DNA of 57,051 nt from an uncultured Pelagibacteraceae bacterium (lineage in GTDB: Bacteria; Pseudomonadota; Alphaproteobacteria; Pelagibacterales; Pelagibacteraceae), in NCBI GenBank assembly GCA_902619675.1, contig CACNFA010000006.1, forward strand, positions 1 to 57,051, read 5' to 3'. Numbering within the stretch: the stretch's first letter is position 1; each line of letters starts with the position of its first letter. Shown piece by piece: positions 35,130 to 43,903 of this stretch. The position numbers and the translations under genes were made by a program. The notes under the pieces are model-generated. The model was given only the letters and a program-made list of their open reading frames with translations, had not been told where the DNA came from and did no database searches.

Positions 35130-36572
35130 TTATACTTCAATAACCATAGTATCTTTAGAGCCACCACCTTGAGAACTGTTCACGATAGTGCTTCCTTTTT
35201 TAAGAGCTACTCTAGTAAGTCCACCTGTTGTAACCCAAGATTTTTTACCAGTTAAGACAAATGGTCTAAGATCTAAATGTCTTGGTTCAATTCCTTCTTC
35301 AGATATTGTTGGCGTTGTAGATAAAATTTCTAATGGTTGAGCAATATAATCACTTGGCTTAGATTTAATTTTATCAATCATATTTTCTCTCTCTTCCTTT
35401 GAGGCTTTAGGACCAATCAATATTCCATTACCGCCCGATCCATTTGTAGGTTTAACGACTAGTTTTGAAATATTTTCGATGACATGATCTTTATGAATTT
35501 TTTTTCTACACAAAAAAGTTTGGACCTGTTTTAGTTTTGGTTCCTCATCTAAATAAAATTTAATCATTTTATCAACATATGAGTATATAGCTTTATCATC
35601 AGCAATCCCCGTACCAGGTGCATTTACAATACCAACATTACCTTTACGCCAACATTTAAATAAACCGGGCACTCCTAGTAAAGAATGTTTGTAAAAAACT
35701 TTTGGATCTAAGAAGTTGTCGTCTATTCTTCTATAAATACAATCAACTTTCATTGGGCCTGTAACAGTTTTCATATAGACAAAATCTTTTTCAACAAATA
35801 AGTCTTTCCCCTCTACAAGTGCAATCCCCATTTGTTCAGCTAAAAATCTATGTTCGAAAAAAGCTGAGTTATATCTTCCTGGAGTTAAAACACACATATG
35901 TGGGTTTCTTGTTTTTCGAGGGACACATTCAAGCATACAGTGATATAATTTGTTTGGATATTGATGAACTGAAGAAACTTTATATTTTGTAAATAATTCG
36001 GGAAAGACATCTCGCATTACCATTCGGTTCTCAAGCATGTAAGAAACTCCTGATGGAACACGTAAGTTATCTTCTAGAACCATGAACTCACCATTGATAT
36101 TTCTAATTAAATCAATTCCTGAAATATTTGACCAAGCTTTATATTTTGGTGAAAATCCATAACATTCTCTTAAATAGAATGGTGAATTAAAAACTAGTTC
36201 CTCAGGTATAATATTGTCTTTAAAAATTTTCCTGTCGTTGTAAACATCGTCTATAAAAAGGTTAAGAGCTTTTACCCTTTGAAGTAATCCTTTTGAAACC
36301 TTAGCCCAATCTTTTTTAAGAATAATTCTAGGAATAATATCTAAAGGCCACTTTTTTTCTTGGAGTTTTTTTCCAGAAGAATAAACTCGAAAATTTATTC
36401 CCCTAGCATTTATTGTACTTGCACAATTTTTTTCAATTTCATTTAATTTCTTGATGCCATGTCTCTCTAAAATATGAGAGATAATAACAGCTTGCTTACG
36501 CAACTTATGGTCAGAGTTTAGATACTCATCATAAGTTTTTTTAGAGTCGTATTTTTTCCACAAATTAACCAT
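35130..36572 (-). CDS. Circularly permuted ATP-grasp protein (DUF404/DUF407 type)
   Basis: The 480-residue protein has the signature VLEDNLRVPSGVSYMLENR at 165-183, the glycine-rich ATP loop KPTNGSGGNGILIG, and HLDLRPFVL with GGLTRVAL at the end, as in the circularly permuted ATP-grasp family proposed to act as amidoligase. In many proteobacteria this gene sits with an alpha-E protein, a transglutaminase-like peptidase and the Anbu peptidase. Here Anbu is present (divergent, 105 bp away) but the alpha-E and transglutaminase partners are not in the window. Substrate is unknown. Confidence 0.85.
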   Translation of the reverse strand: MVNLWKKYDSKKTYDEYLNSDHKLRKQAVIISHILERHGIKKLNEIEKNCASTINARGINFRVYSSGKKLQEKKWPLDIIPRIILKKDWAKVSKGLLQRVKALNLFIDDVYNDRKIFKDNIIPEELVFNSPFYLRECYGFSPKYKAWSNISGIDLIRNINGEFMVLEDNLRVPSGVSYMLENRMVMRDVFPELFTKYKVSSVHQYPNKLYHCMLECVPRKTRNPHMCVLTPGRYNSAFFEHRFLAEQMGIALVEGKDLFVEKDFVYMKTVTGPMKVDCIYRRIDDNFLDPKVFYKHSLLGVPGLFKCWRKGNVGIVNAPGTGIADDKAIYSYVDKMIKFYLDEEPKLKQVQTFLCRKKIHKDHVIENISKLVVKPTNGSGGNGILIGPKASKEERENMIDKIKSKPSDYIAQPLEILSTTPTISEEGIEPRHLDLRPFVLTGKKSWVTTGGLTRVALKKGSTIVNSSQGGGSKDTMVIEV

Positions 36573-36677
36573 TAGATAATTCTTTATAGTTTAGTAGCTT
36601 TATCAAATGCACAAATTCGATAATAGCTATGATAATTAAGAATTGAATATTTACTGATTTTTAAATAAGAATTCACC

Positions 36678-37397
36678 ATGACATATTGTATTGGAATTAA
36701 GACTAATGAAGGCGTTGTCTTGGCTTCTGACTCTAGAACAAACGCGGGTTTAGACAACGTTAACATATATTCTAAAATGCTTACTTACGATGTAGGTGAC
36801 AGAACAGTTGTGATTGTGACTTCAGGAAATTTGGCAACGTCTCAGGCAGTTTTTAAGTCCATTGAAAAAGATATTAAAGAAAATTCTGGTTTAAATCTTA
36901 ATAAATGCAAAGATTTTGAGCAAATAGCTTCGTATGTAGGCAAACTGACGATTAAACATTCATCTCCAGACGGAGTGAACACAGATAGCCTTGCTTTAGG
37001 AGCTACATTTATTATTGGAGGGCAAATAAGAGGTCAAGATTTAGAATTGTACTTAGTTTATCCTCAAGGAAATTATATAAGACCAGCTGATAGTAAACCT
37101 TATTTAGTAATTGGTGAAGTAAAGTACGGTAAACCAATACTCGATAGAGTGATAACTCCAAAAGTATCCATAGGTGATGCATCGAGGTGTGCACTGATCT
37201 CTATGGACTCTACACTTAAAAGTGATTTAACAGTTGGTCCACCCATAGATATCGCAGTTTATAAAAAAGATCAAAAAAAGTTATCTTATCTCAAATGTCT
37301 AAATACATCTGACGAAGATTATAAAAAAATTTGCAATCAGTGGTCTGATAAGGTTTTGCAAGTTTTTGATACTTTTCCTAAATTTAATTGGGAATAA
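36678..37397 (+). CDS. Anbu, proteasome-like ancestral beta-subunit peptidase
   Basis: The 239-residue protein begins MTYCIGIKTNEGVVLASDSR, an Ntn-hydrolase start. Removal of Met exposes Thr1, and Asp18 and Lys33 (of the unprocessed chain) complete the proteasome-type catalytic set (SDSRTNAG, YSKML). Family members form helical or ring assemblies and are distinct from HslV. Length matches Anbu (about 240). Its divergent partner is the ATP-grasp gene, the classical Anbu neighbour. The natural substrate of Anbu is not established. Confidence 0.87.
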   Translation: MTYCIGIKTNEGVVLASDSRTNAGLDNVNIYSKMLTYDVGDRTVVIVTSGNLATSQAVFKSIEKDIKENSGLNLNKCKDFEQIASYVGKLTIKHSSPDGVNTDSLALGATFIIGGQIRGQDLELYLVYPQGNYIRPADSKPYLVIGEVKYGKPILDRVITPKVSIGDASRCALISMDSTLKSDLTVGPPIDIAVYKKDQKKLSYLKCLNTSDEDYKKICNQWSDKVLQVFDTFPKFNWE

Positions 37398-37412
37398 AAT
37401 ATAATTTAAAAA

Positions 37413-38672
37413 TTACCTAAAATTATAGAATTTTATTTTATATATTCCTTTTTTATCAGCGGATACATATATATTTCCACTTTTATCTTCATAAAGAATA
37501 TTCTTATCATCAGTTACAAAGTGCCTTAAAACTAGATTTCCTAATTGAATTTTTTCAATAGATTCTACTTTATTTAACTTATTATTAAGTAAAAAAATAA
37601 TTAATGAATGTCCTTTTCTTAAATTATTTCCATAAAGTGACAATGCAATTAAACAATTTTTTTTATAATAATCTTTAATAACTTGAGGACAATTATTCAA
37701 ACTTGAAATTCCTACTGAAGGCACAAATGCAAAAAGTGGTTCCTCAAAATTATTTTGCTCATGATTTATACTAAATGATGAACCGTCCCCACCATTGTCT
37801 TTTAAATAATTTGTGCCATAAGAAACTTTGGGCCAACCATAGTTTTTTCCCTCTTCAACTTTATTTAATTCATCTCCTCCTTTTGGCCCATGTTCAACAT
37901 TAAATACTTCATTGTTAAGTACAGTTAACCCTTGAGGCACTCTGTGCCCTTTAGAGAATATACTTATTTCTAAATTATTTGATGAATTATTAATTGTATT
38001 TTTTAATTTGTCTTTATTGATTTGAAGTATCTTTCCAAACTTTGAATTATCCAATTGTGCTAATAAACTATTTTTACTTGCATGTTTTTCTGGCGTTCCT
38101 AAAGAAAATAAAATTTTATTTTCGTAATGAACATTTGAACTACCTAAGCCATTAAAATCATTATTTTTTGCGACTTCAGGCAAACAAGCGCTTCTGAAAA
38201 GTTCTTTTTTATCATTAATCAAAAATAAAGAAGCAAAAAAGCAATTTTTTTCTCTAGAAGAGATTAATGCTATTCTTTTTTCATTATATGAAATAATAGT
38301 TTTTACTCCTCCGTTTCTTTGTAAAGTAAAATTATCTGGAAAATTAATTTTTTTTGGCTTTAAATTTTTGATTAACATTCCGTTTTGAGTAAAAATTTCT
38401 AATTTCTTTTCATCAAAAATATCATTTTTATCTTTGTAAATTAAAAACGCGGTTTTCTCACTTAGATCTAAAACTTTCTCTGCTTTTATGCTAAATGAAT
38501 TCGCAATAAATTCTTGGGTATTTTTATCTGGTATTTTTATTTCTGGTATTTTTTCTTTTTCAAAAATACCTTTTACTATTTCAACTTTTTCAGGATTTTC
38601 AAAAGTCCATACTATAGCTATCAAAATGGTAATTATCCAAATGAATGTAAATACTAAAATTTTTTTAATCAT
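37413..38672 (-). CDS. PQQ-dependent aldose dehydrogenase-like propeller protein, membrane anchored
   Basis: The 419-residue protein has an N-terminal anchor (about residues 4-23) and a six-bladed soluble-GDH/aldose dehydrogenase fold: GHRVPQGLT at 242-250, HGPKGGDELN at 261-270 and NYGWPKVSYGTNY at 277-289 are the family blocks for PQQ and calcium. The segment expected to read H-x-G-S/G-R, which holds the catalytic base His, appears as GLGSSNVHY near 165-173, so His and Arg look replaced. It may be a divergent oxidase or a non-catalytic relative. It overlaps nothing but starts on the base before the stop of the upstream methyltransferase gene. Confidence 0.75.
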   Translation of the reverse strand: MIKKILVFTFIWIITILIAIVWTFENPEKVEIVKGIFEKEKIPEIKIPDKNTQEFIANSFSIKAEKVLDLSEKTAFLIYKDKNDIFDEKKLEIFTQNGMLIKNLKPKKINFPDNFTLQRNGGVKTIISYNEKRIALISSREKNCFFASLFLINDKKELFRSACLPEVAKNNDFNGLGSSNVHYENKILFSLGTPEKHASKNSLLAQLDNSKFGKILQINKDKLKNTINNSSNNLEISIFSKGHRVPQGLTVLNNEVFNVEHGPKGGDELNKVEEGKNYGWPKVSYGTNYLKDNGGDGSSFSINHEQNNFEEPLFAFVPSVGISSLNNCPQVIKDYYKKNCLIALSLYGNNLRKGHSLIIFLLNNKLNKVESIEKIQLGNLVLRHFVTDDKNILYEDKSGNIYVSADKKGIYKIKFYNFR

Positions 38673-39320
38673 TTACAATATTAATTCTGCAAACCTGTTT
38701 TCTATTATTTTAATTTTAATATTATTTTTGTTTGAAAAATCATCAATTGCATTTTTAACATCTTGGATAAAACTTTCAGCTCCATAATCATCGCACAAGA
38801 TGACTTTATTTTTTCCCTTTAAAACCTCATATATTATTTTTAAATCATTGATAACTGTATTATAACTATGCCCTCCATCCAAAAAAATATAATCTACATT
38901 ACTTATATCTGTCTTTTTCAAGACCTCGTTGGTGTCTCCTGCAATTAATTTTACATTTTTCTTAAATTTTTTTAGTAAATTTCGATTGCTTTCTATAGAG
39001 TTTAAATTCTCTTTTTTTATATAGTTATAATAAAGATTTTTTAGGGGATTTGAAAAAGTTTGATTTTTTAGAAAATTAGGTTCTATCTCGTCAATTTGAG
39101 ATTTTTTATCTCCTCCAAATAAATCTATTCCAATATAACTAAAAGAATTTCCGTGTAATTTGTTTAAATATTCACAAGTGTTTCTTGCTGTTACACCGCA
39201 GAACACTCCTATCTCGAGAAAATTTTTTGGTTTAAAAGTATTTAGGTGATTTAAGTAAATGTCACCCCATTTACCCTTAAGTCCGGTTTTGCGCCAATAA
39301 CTTTTGTATTTAAGTATCAA
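38673..39320 (-). CDS. Class I SAM-dependent methyltransferase (Methyltransf_24-like)
   Basis: The 215-residue protein shows FLEIGVFCGVTARNTCEYL (SAM loop, near residues 34-52), IGIDLFGGDKKS for the acidic strand-2 end, LIAGDTNEVLKK, and IFLDGGHSYNTVINDL, followed by VILCDDYG. These are hallmarks of sugar or small-molecule O-methyltransferases related to the Methyltransf_24 group. It lies between nrdB and the aldose-dehydrogenase-like gene in the same strand run. The substrate is unknown. Confidence 0.75.
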   Translation of the reverse strand: MILKYKSYWRKTGLKGKWGDIYLNHLNTFKPKNFLEIGVFCGVTARNTCEYLNKLHGNSFSYIGIDLFGGDKKSQIDEIEPNFLKNQTFSNPLKNLYYNYIKKENLNSIESNRNLLKKFKKNVKLIAGDTNEVLKKTDISNVDYIFLDGGHSYNTVINDLKIIYEVLKGKNKVILCDDYGAESFIQDVKNAIDDFSNKNNIKIKIIENRFAELIL

Positions 39321-39323
39321 GTA

Positions 39324-40334
39324 TTAAGCAAATACTTCGCCCCATGTACCTTTAGTTGAAGCTTTAGAATACTCTGTTGCTCTACCTTCAAAGAAGTTCA
39401 TGTGCTCAACCCCGTTAAGCATTGTATCCAACCAAGTTAATGGATTTTTCTTAACGTCGTAAATAGGATTTAAACCTAATTGCTCTAATCTTCTATTACC
39501 AATAAATCTAATGTATTGCTTAACTTCATCTGCCGTTAAACCTTGCATTGGACCCATTTGAAAAGCTAGATCTATAAATGCATCCTCATGATGAACAATT
39601 GTTTTACATGCTTCATAAATTTCATTTTTTAATTTGTCATTCCAAATTTGTGGTTCTTCTTTAATAAAATCTCTAAAGAGTCTGATCATTGAATTACAAT
39701 GCAAAGTTTCATCTCTTACTGACCAAGTTACTATTTGGCCCATACCTTTCATTTTATTAAATCTTGGGAAGTTTAATAAAATTGCGAAACTTGCAAATAA
39801 TTGTAAACCCTCTGTGAACGCAGAGAATACAGCCATCGTCATTGCGATGTTATGTTTTGATTTAACATCAAAGCCTTGCATATAGTCGTATTTATCTTTC
39901 ATTTCTTTATACTGTAAAAACGCTGAATATTCTGTCTCAGGCATTCCTATAGTATCTAATAGGTGAGAATAAGCAGCGATATGCACTGTTTCCATTGCTG
40001 CAAAGGCTGTCATCATCATTAAAACTTCTGTTGGTTTAAATACTGTTGTGTAGTGTCTTAAATAACAATTATTTACTTCAACATCTGCTTGAGTAAAAAA
40101 TCTAAATATGTGTGTTAAAAGATTTTTTTCTTCAACTGATAAGTTTTTCTGCCAGTCTCTGACATCATCTCCTAATGGCACTTCTTCTGGTAACCAATGG
40201 ATTCTTTGTTGAGTTAACCAAGCATCGTAACACCACGGATATCTAAATGGTTTGTATACTGGATTTTCTACTAATAAGCCCATTTTATTATTAGGCTGGA
40301 TTATTGTTGGTTTAGTTTTTTCTGCTACTGACAT
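39324..40334 (-). CDS. nrdB: Ribonucleotide reductase class Ia, beta subunit
   Basis: From the ATG at 40334 the protein has 336 residues. Iron ligands and radical site are complete: Asp84, Glu115, His118 and Tyr122, then Glu in FTEGLQLFASF and Glu/His in RDETLHCNSM. The frame extends three codons to a GTG at 40343, but that GTG overlaps the strong Shine-Dalgarno GAGGAG placed eight bases before ATG 40334, so the ATG is preferred. It overlaps the nrdA stop by 10 bp and supplies the tyrosyl radical to NrdA for dNTP synthesis. Confidence 0.95.
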   Translation of the reverse strand: MSVAEKTKPTIIQPNNKMGLLVENPVYKPFRYPWCYDAWLTQQRIHWLPEEVPLGDDVRDWQKNLSVEEKNLLTHIFRFFTQADVEVNNCYLRHYTTVFKPTEVLMMMTAFAAMETVHIAAYSHLLDTIGMPETEYSAFLQYKEMKDKYDYMQGFDVKSKHNIAMTMAVFSAFTEGLQLFASFAILLNFPRFNKMKGMGQIVTWSVRDETLHCNSMIRLFRDFIKEEPQIWNDKLKNEIYEACKTIVHHEDAFIDLAFQMGPMQGLTADEVKQYIRFIGNRRLEQLGLNPIYDVKKNPLTWLDTMLNGVEHMNFFEGRATEYSKASTKGTWGEVFA

Positions 40335-42274
40335 GATAAACACTCCTCATAGTTATTGCTTTCATTATTTGATTCTTGTTTTCCAGAGTAAACATTTTTT
40401 GTCACATCTGTTGAAGATCCATTATTTACATTTTCAGCTCTCTGGATTGATTTGGATCTACAGTAATAAAGGCTTTTCAGACCTTTTTTCCATGCTTGAA
40501 AATGAATGTCGTGAAGTTCTTTTTTATGTATATCTGCGGGAACAAAGATATTTACCGATTGTGCTTGTGAAATATGGGGCGTTCTATCTGCGCCAAGTTC
40601 AACAATCCATCTTTGATCGATTTCAAAAGCGGTTTTAAAAGTATCTTTTTCATTAGCAGTTAAAAAATTTAAATGAGACACGGATCCTTGATTAGTTGTT
40701 ATTGTTGACCATACTTCATCGGTATCCTTATTATATTTTTGAAGTATCTTTTTTAAATACTTATTTCTTACATTAAAAGAACCCGATAGCGTTTTATGAG
40801 TGTAACTATTAGCAGCAATTGGTTCTATCCCTGGAGAAGATCCACCACAAATAATTGAGATAGAGGCTGTTGGAGCTATTGCGGTTTTGTTTGAAAATCT
40901 TTCTTTCATTCCATACTCTGCAGCATCGGGGCATGAACCTCTCTCTTCGGCTAAGATTTTTGAAGCTGCGTCTACCTTTTCTTGAATATTCTGAAATATT
41001 TTTTTGTTCCAAACTTTACTCATTACTGAGCCAAAAGGAATATTTTTCTGTTGAAAGTATGAGTGTAATCCCATAACACCAAGACCAACGCTTCTTTCTC
41101 TCATGGCTGAATATTTTGCATGAGCGAATTCATCTGGCGCTCTGTTGATAAAGTCTGTCATGACATTATCTAAAAATCTCATTACATCCTCTACAAATTG
41201 TGTGTCGTCTTTCCACTGTTCGTAAGTATCTAAATTTAAAGATGATAAACAACAGACAGCTGTCCTTTGATTTCCCTCATTGTCTACCCCTGTAGGTAAT
41301 GTAATTTCACTGCAAAGATTGGAAGTTTTAACTTTCAAACCAGCAAGTTTATGATGTTGAGGAATTTGTCTGTTAACAGTGTCTATATATACAATGTAAG
41401 GCTCACCTGTTTCAATTCTTGCTGTCAATAATCTAATCCATAAATTTCTAGCTGGTATAGTTTGTTGAACAGATCCATCATAAGGACTTCTTAATGCCCA
41501 TTGACCTCCTGTCTCAACTGCTCTCATAAATTCGTCGGTGACTAAAACACCATGATGGAGATTTAAGGATCTTCTATTAACGTCACCACCTGTTGGTCTT
41601 CTCATCTCAATAAACTCTTCGATCTCTGGATGATCAATTTGTAAATAACAAGCTGCTGATCCTCTTCTCAATGAACCTTGGCTAATTGCTAAAGTTAAAG
41701 AATCCATAACTTTGATGAATGGAATTATTCCAGATGTCTTTCCAACTTTGCCGATTTTTTCACCAATAGATCTTAGATTTCCCCAATAACTTCCTATTCC
41801 TCCACCCCTTGCAGCAAGCCAAACATTTTCTTCCCAAAGATTTGTAATACCCTCTAAACTATCGCTGGCTTCGTTTAGAAAACATGAAATCGGTAACCCT
41901 CTTTCAGTGCCTCCATTCGACAAAACTGGTGTTGCTGGCATGAACCAAAGATTACTGATGTAATTATATATTCTTTGAGCATGTAAATTGTTGTCTGCGT
42001 AAACACTAGCAACTCTTGCAAATAAATCTTGAAAACTTTCATTTTGACCAAGGTATCTGTCTGTTAGGGTTGCTTTTCCAAAATCAGTTAAATTTTCGTC
42101 TCTAGATCTATCGATCTTTATTGTTATGCCTTTCTCATTTTGAAATAATTCTGTTTCCCCTGAAAGAGAGAATAAGTCTGGTTTTTTTGGACCATTATTC
42201 TTTAGTTCGTTTTGGTTTTTTTGATTTAAAGAGTCGACAGCTTTCTCTATTGCCAATGATACACTTTTATTCAT
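40325..42274 (-). CDS. nrdA: Ribonucleotide reductase class Ia, alpha subunit, no ATP-cone
   Basis: The 649-residue catalytic subunit has the redox Cys in GLPISCFLNEASDS, the thiyl radical Cys with its Glu in TSNLCSEITLPTG, the partner Cys in AVCCLSSLNL and the C-terminal shuttle pair CLSC (Cys645, Cys648). It is about 110 residues shorter than E. coli NrdA and the N-terminal ATP-cone is not recognisable, so activity may not be shut off by dATP in the classic way. It is first in the nrdA-nrdB run, with a candidate NrdR box pair upstream. Confidence 0.95.
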   Translation of the reverse strand: MNKSVSLAIEKAVDSLNQKNQNELKNNGPKKPDLFSLSGETELFQNEKGITIKIDRSRDENLTDFGKATLTDRYLGQNESFQDLFARVASVYADNNLHAQRIYNYISNLWFMPATPVLSNGGTERGLPISCFLNEASDSLEGITNLWEENVWLAARGGGIGSYWGNLRSIGEKIGKVGKTSGIIPFIKVMDSLTLAISQGSLRRGSAACYLQIDHPEIEEFIEMRRPTGGDVNRRSLNLHHGVLVTDEFMRAVETGGQWALRSPYDGSVQQTIPARNLWIRLLTARIETGEPYIVYIDTVNRQIPQHHKLAGLKVKTSNLCSEITLPTGVDNEGNQRTAVCCLSSLNLDTYEQWKDDTQFVEDVMRFLDNVMTDFINRAPDEFAHAKYSAMRERSVGLGVMGLHSYFQQKNIPFGSVMSKVWNKKIFQNIQEKVDAASKILAEERGSCPDAAEYGMKERFSNKTAIAPTASISIICGGSSPGIEPIAANSYTHKTLSGSFNVRNKYLKKILQKYNKDTDEVWSTITTNQGSVSHLNFLTANEKDTFKTAFEIDQRWIVELGADRTPHISQAQSVNIFVPADIHKKELHDIHFQAWKKGLKSLYYCRSKSIQRAENVNNGSSTDVTKNVYSGKQESNNESNNYEECLSCQ

Positions 42275-42308
42275 ATTTTCCTTGTTTTTACTTGATTTGT
42301 TAACAAAA

Positions 42309-42355
42309 CAACTACATGTTGTGTTACAGATATGTTAATATACTATATAACATCG
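42309..42355. promoter_or_regulatory. Candidate NrdR box pair upstream of nrdA
   Basis: Box 1 at 42309-42324 (CAACTACATGTTGTGT) agrees at most positions with the palindromic NrdR consensus ACACWATATATWGTGT. A second site at 42340-42355 (ATACTATATAACATCG) matches mainly in one half. Their centres are 31 bp apart, three DNA turns, which is the spacing typical of NrdR pairs. They lie 35-81 bp before the nrdA ATG, overlapping the likely promoter. The rest of the 186-bp gap (42275-42460) shows no further clear element. Confidence 0.6.
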
Positions 42356-42460
42356 AAATCAATAGAACATTATAAGAACATATGATTAATTTTGCAAGTG
42401 GAAAGTTTTGTTAATAAACATTTAATGAAAAATGCCTATATTCTCTAGTATTTATTACTG

Positions 42461-43903
42461 ATGAAAATCAATACAAATGGTTTTAGAGAGTACGACGCAA
42501 GGTGGGTCTTTGAAAAAGATATCGATATTGAGGGAATCACTGCTTTAGGCAAAGGCTTAGGAACTCAAATAATCAGCCATACCAAAAAAAATAATCCAAG
42601 GGTAATAGTTGGTCATGATTACAGATCTTACAGTGAGAAAATCAAAAAAGCTTTAATTGAAGGTTTGGTTTCAACGGGATGCAATGTTGAAGATATAGGG
42701 TTATCTCTTTCTCCGATGGTTTATTTTGCTCAGTTCAATTTAAACTCAGACGCAATTGCCATGGTAACTGCCAGCCATAATGAAAACGGTTGGACAGGAG
42801 TAAAAATGGGTATTCAAAAGGGTTTAACTCATGCTCCTGAAGAAATGTCTGAGTTAAAAAAAATTACGTTAAATCAAAAATTCACAACCGGCAGAGGTAA
42901 TCTTAAAAAGATAGATAACTTTAAAAAAAAGTATATTGAGGATTTAATTAATAAAAACAAAATTAATAAAAAAATTAAAGCGGTTGTTGCATGCGGAAAT
43001 GGCACAGCTGGGGTTTTTGCCCCTGAGATTTTAAGAAAAGTTGGTTGTGAGGTGATTGAATTAGATTGTGAGCTTGACTGGTCGTTTCCAAAATACAATC
43101 CAAATCCAGAGGATTTAAAAATGCTTCATGCTATTGCTAACGCCGTAAAAAATAATAATGCCGATATTGGTTTTGGATTTGACGGGGATGGTGATAGATG
43201 TGGAGTAATTGATGAAAAAGGAAATGAAATTTTTTCAGATAAGATAGGTTTATTAATTGCCAGGAATTTAGCACCTAAACATAAAAATTCTAAATTTGTT
43301 GTAGATGTGAAATCGACTGGCCTTTATTCGAAAGATAAAGTTCTGAACAATAATAAATGTAAAACTATTTATTGGAAAACTGGTCATTCGCATATTAAAA
43401 GAAAAGTCAATATTGAAAAAGCATTAGCCGGTTTTGAAAAAAGTGGACATTTCTTTTTCAATAAACCATTAGGATATGGATATGACGATGGAATTAACTC
43501 TGCAATACAAGTTTGTCACTTGTTAAACGATCAAAATAAAAAAATAAGTGAATTAATGGAGGAGTTACCCAATACATTTCAAACACCTACCATGGCTCCA
43601 TTCTGTAAAGATGAAGAAAAGTACAAAGTTGTTGATGATATGGTGAAAGAAGTACAAAAACTCCAAAAAGAAAATACTAAAATTGATGGCCAATTAATTA
43701 CTGAAGTTTTAACGGTAAATGGTATAAGATTTTCTTTGAAAGATGGCTCTTGGGGTTTAATTAGAGCTTCATCGAATAAACCTTCTTTAGTTGTAGTTAC
43801 AGAAAGTCCATCATCAAATATCCGAAAAAAGAAAATTTTTGAATTTATTGATAATTTATTACAAAAGACTGGTAAAGTTGGAAAATACGATCAAAAAATT
43901 TAA
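42461..43903 (+). CDS. Phosphomannomutase/phosphoglucomutase
   Basis: The 480-residue alpha-D-phosphohexomutase has the phosphoserine loop VTASHNENGWTG near residues 107-118, the Mg loop GFDGDGDRCGV near 244-254, a sugar-binding loop FEKSGHFFF near 325-333 and the phosphate-binding C-terminal segment with IRASSNKP near 440-447. It interconverts 1- and 6-phosphates of mannose and/or glucose, feeding envelope polysaccharide and possibly glucosylglycerate donors. AlgC-type dual specificity is likely but not provable. The end overlaps the convergent TauE gene by 4 bp. Confidence 0.9.
   Translation: MKINTNGFREYDARWVFEKDIDIEGITALGKGLGTQIISHTKKNNPRVIVGHDYRSYSEKIKKALIEGLVSTGCNVEDIGLSLSPMVYFAQFNLNSDAIAMVTASHNENGWTGVKMGIQKGLTHAPEEMSELKKITLNQKFTTGRGNLKKIDNFKKKYIEDLINKNKINKKIKAVVACGNGTAGVFAPEILRKVGCEVIELDCELDWSFPKYNPNPEDLKMLHAIANAVKNNNADIGFGFDGDGDRCGVIDEKGNEIFSDKIGLLIARNLAPKHKNSKFVVDVKSTGLYSKDKVLNNNKCKTIYWKTGHSHIKRKVNIEKALAGFEKSGHFFFNKPLGYGYDDGINSAIQVCHLLNDQNKKISELMEELPNTFQTPTMAPFCKDEEKYKVVDDMVKEVQKLQKENTKIDGQLITEVLTVNGIRFSLKDGSWGLIRASSNKPSLVVVTESPSSNIRKKKIFEFIDNLLQKTGKVGKYDQKI

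Noticed and set aside
36573-36677. Short palindrome ATAGCTAT at 36623-36630 as an operator between the ATP-grasp and Anbu genes
   Set aside because: An 8-bp palindrome is expected by chance in AT-rich sequence, and no second copy or known consensus is seen.
42356-42460. Small RNA or tRNA in the longest intergenic gap
   Set aside because: No cloverleaf, strong stem or terminator is visible; the gap seems to hold promoters only.
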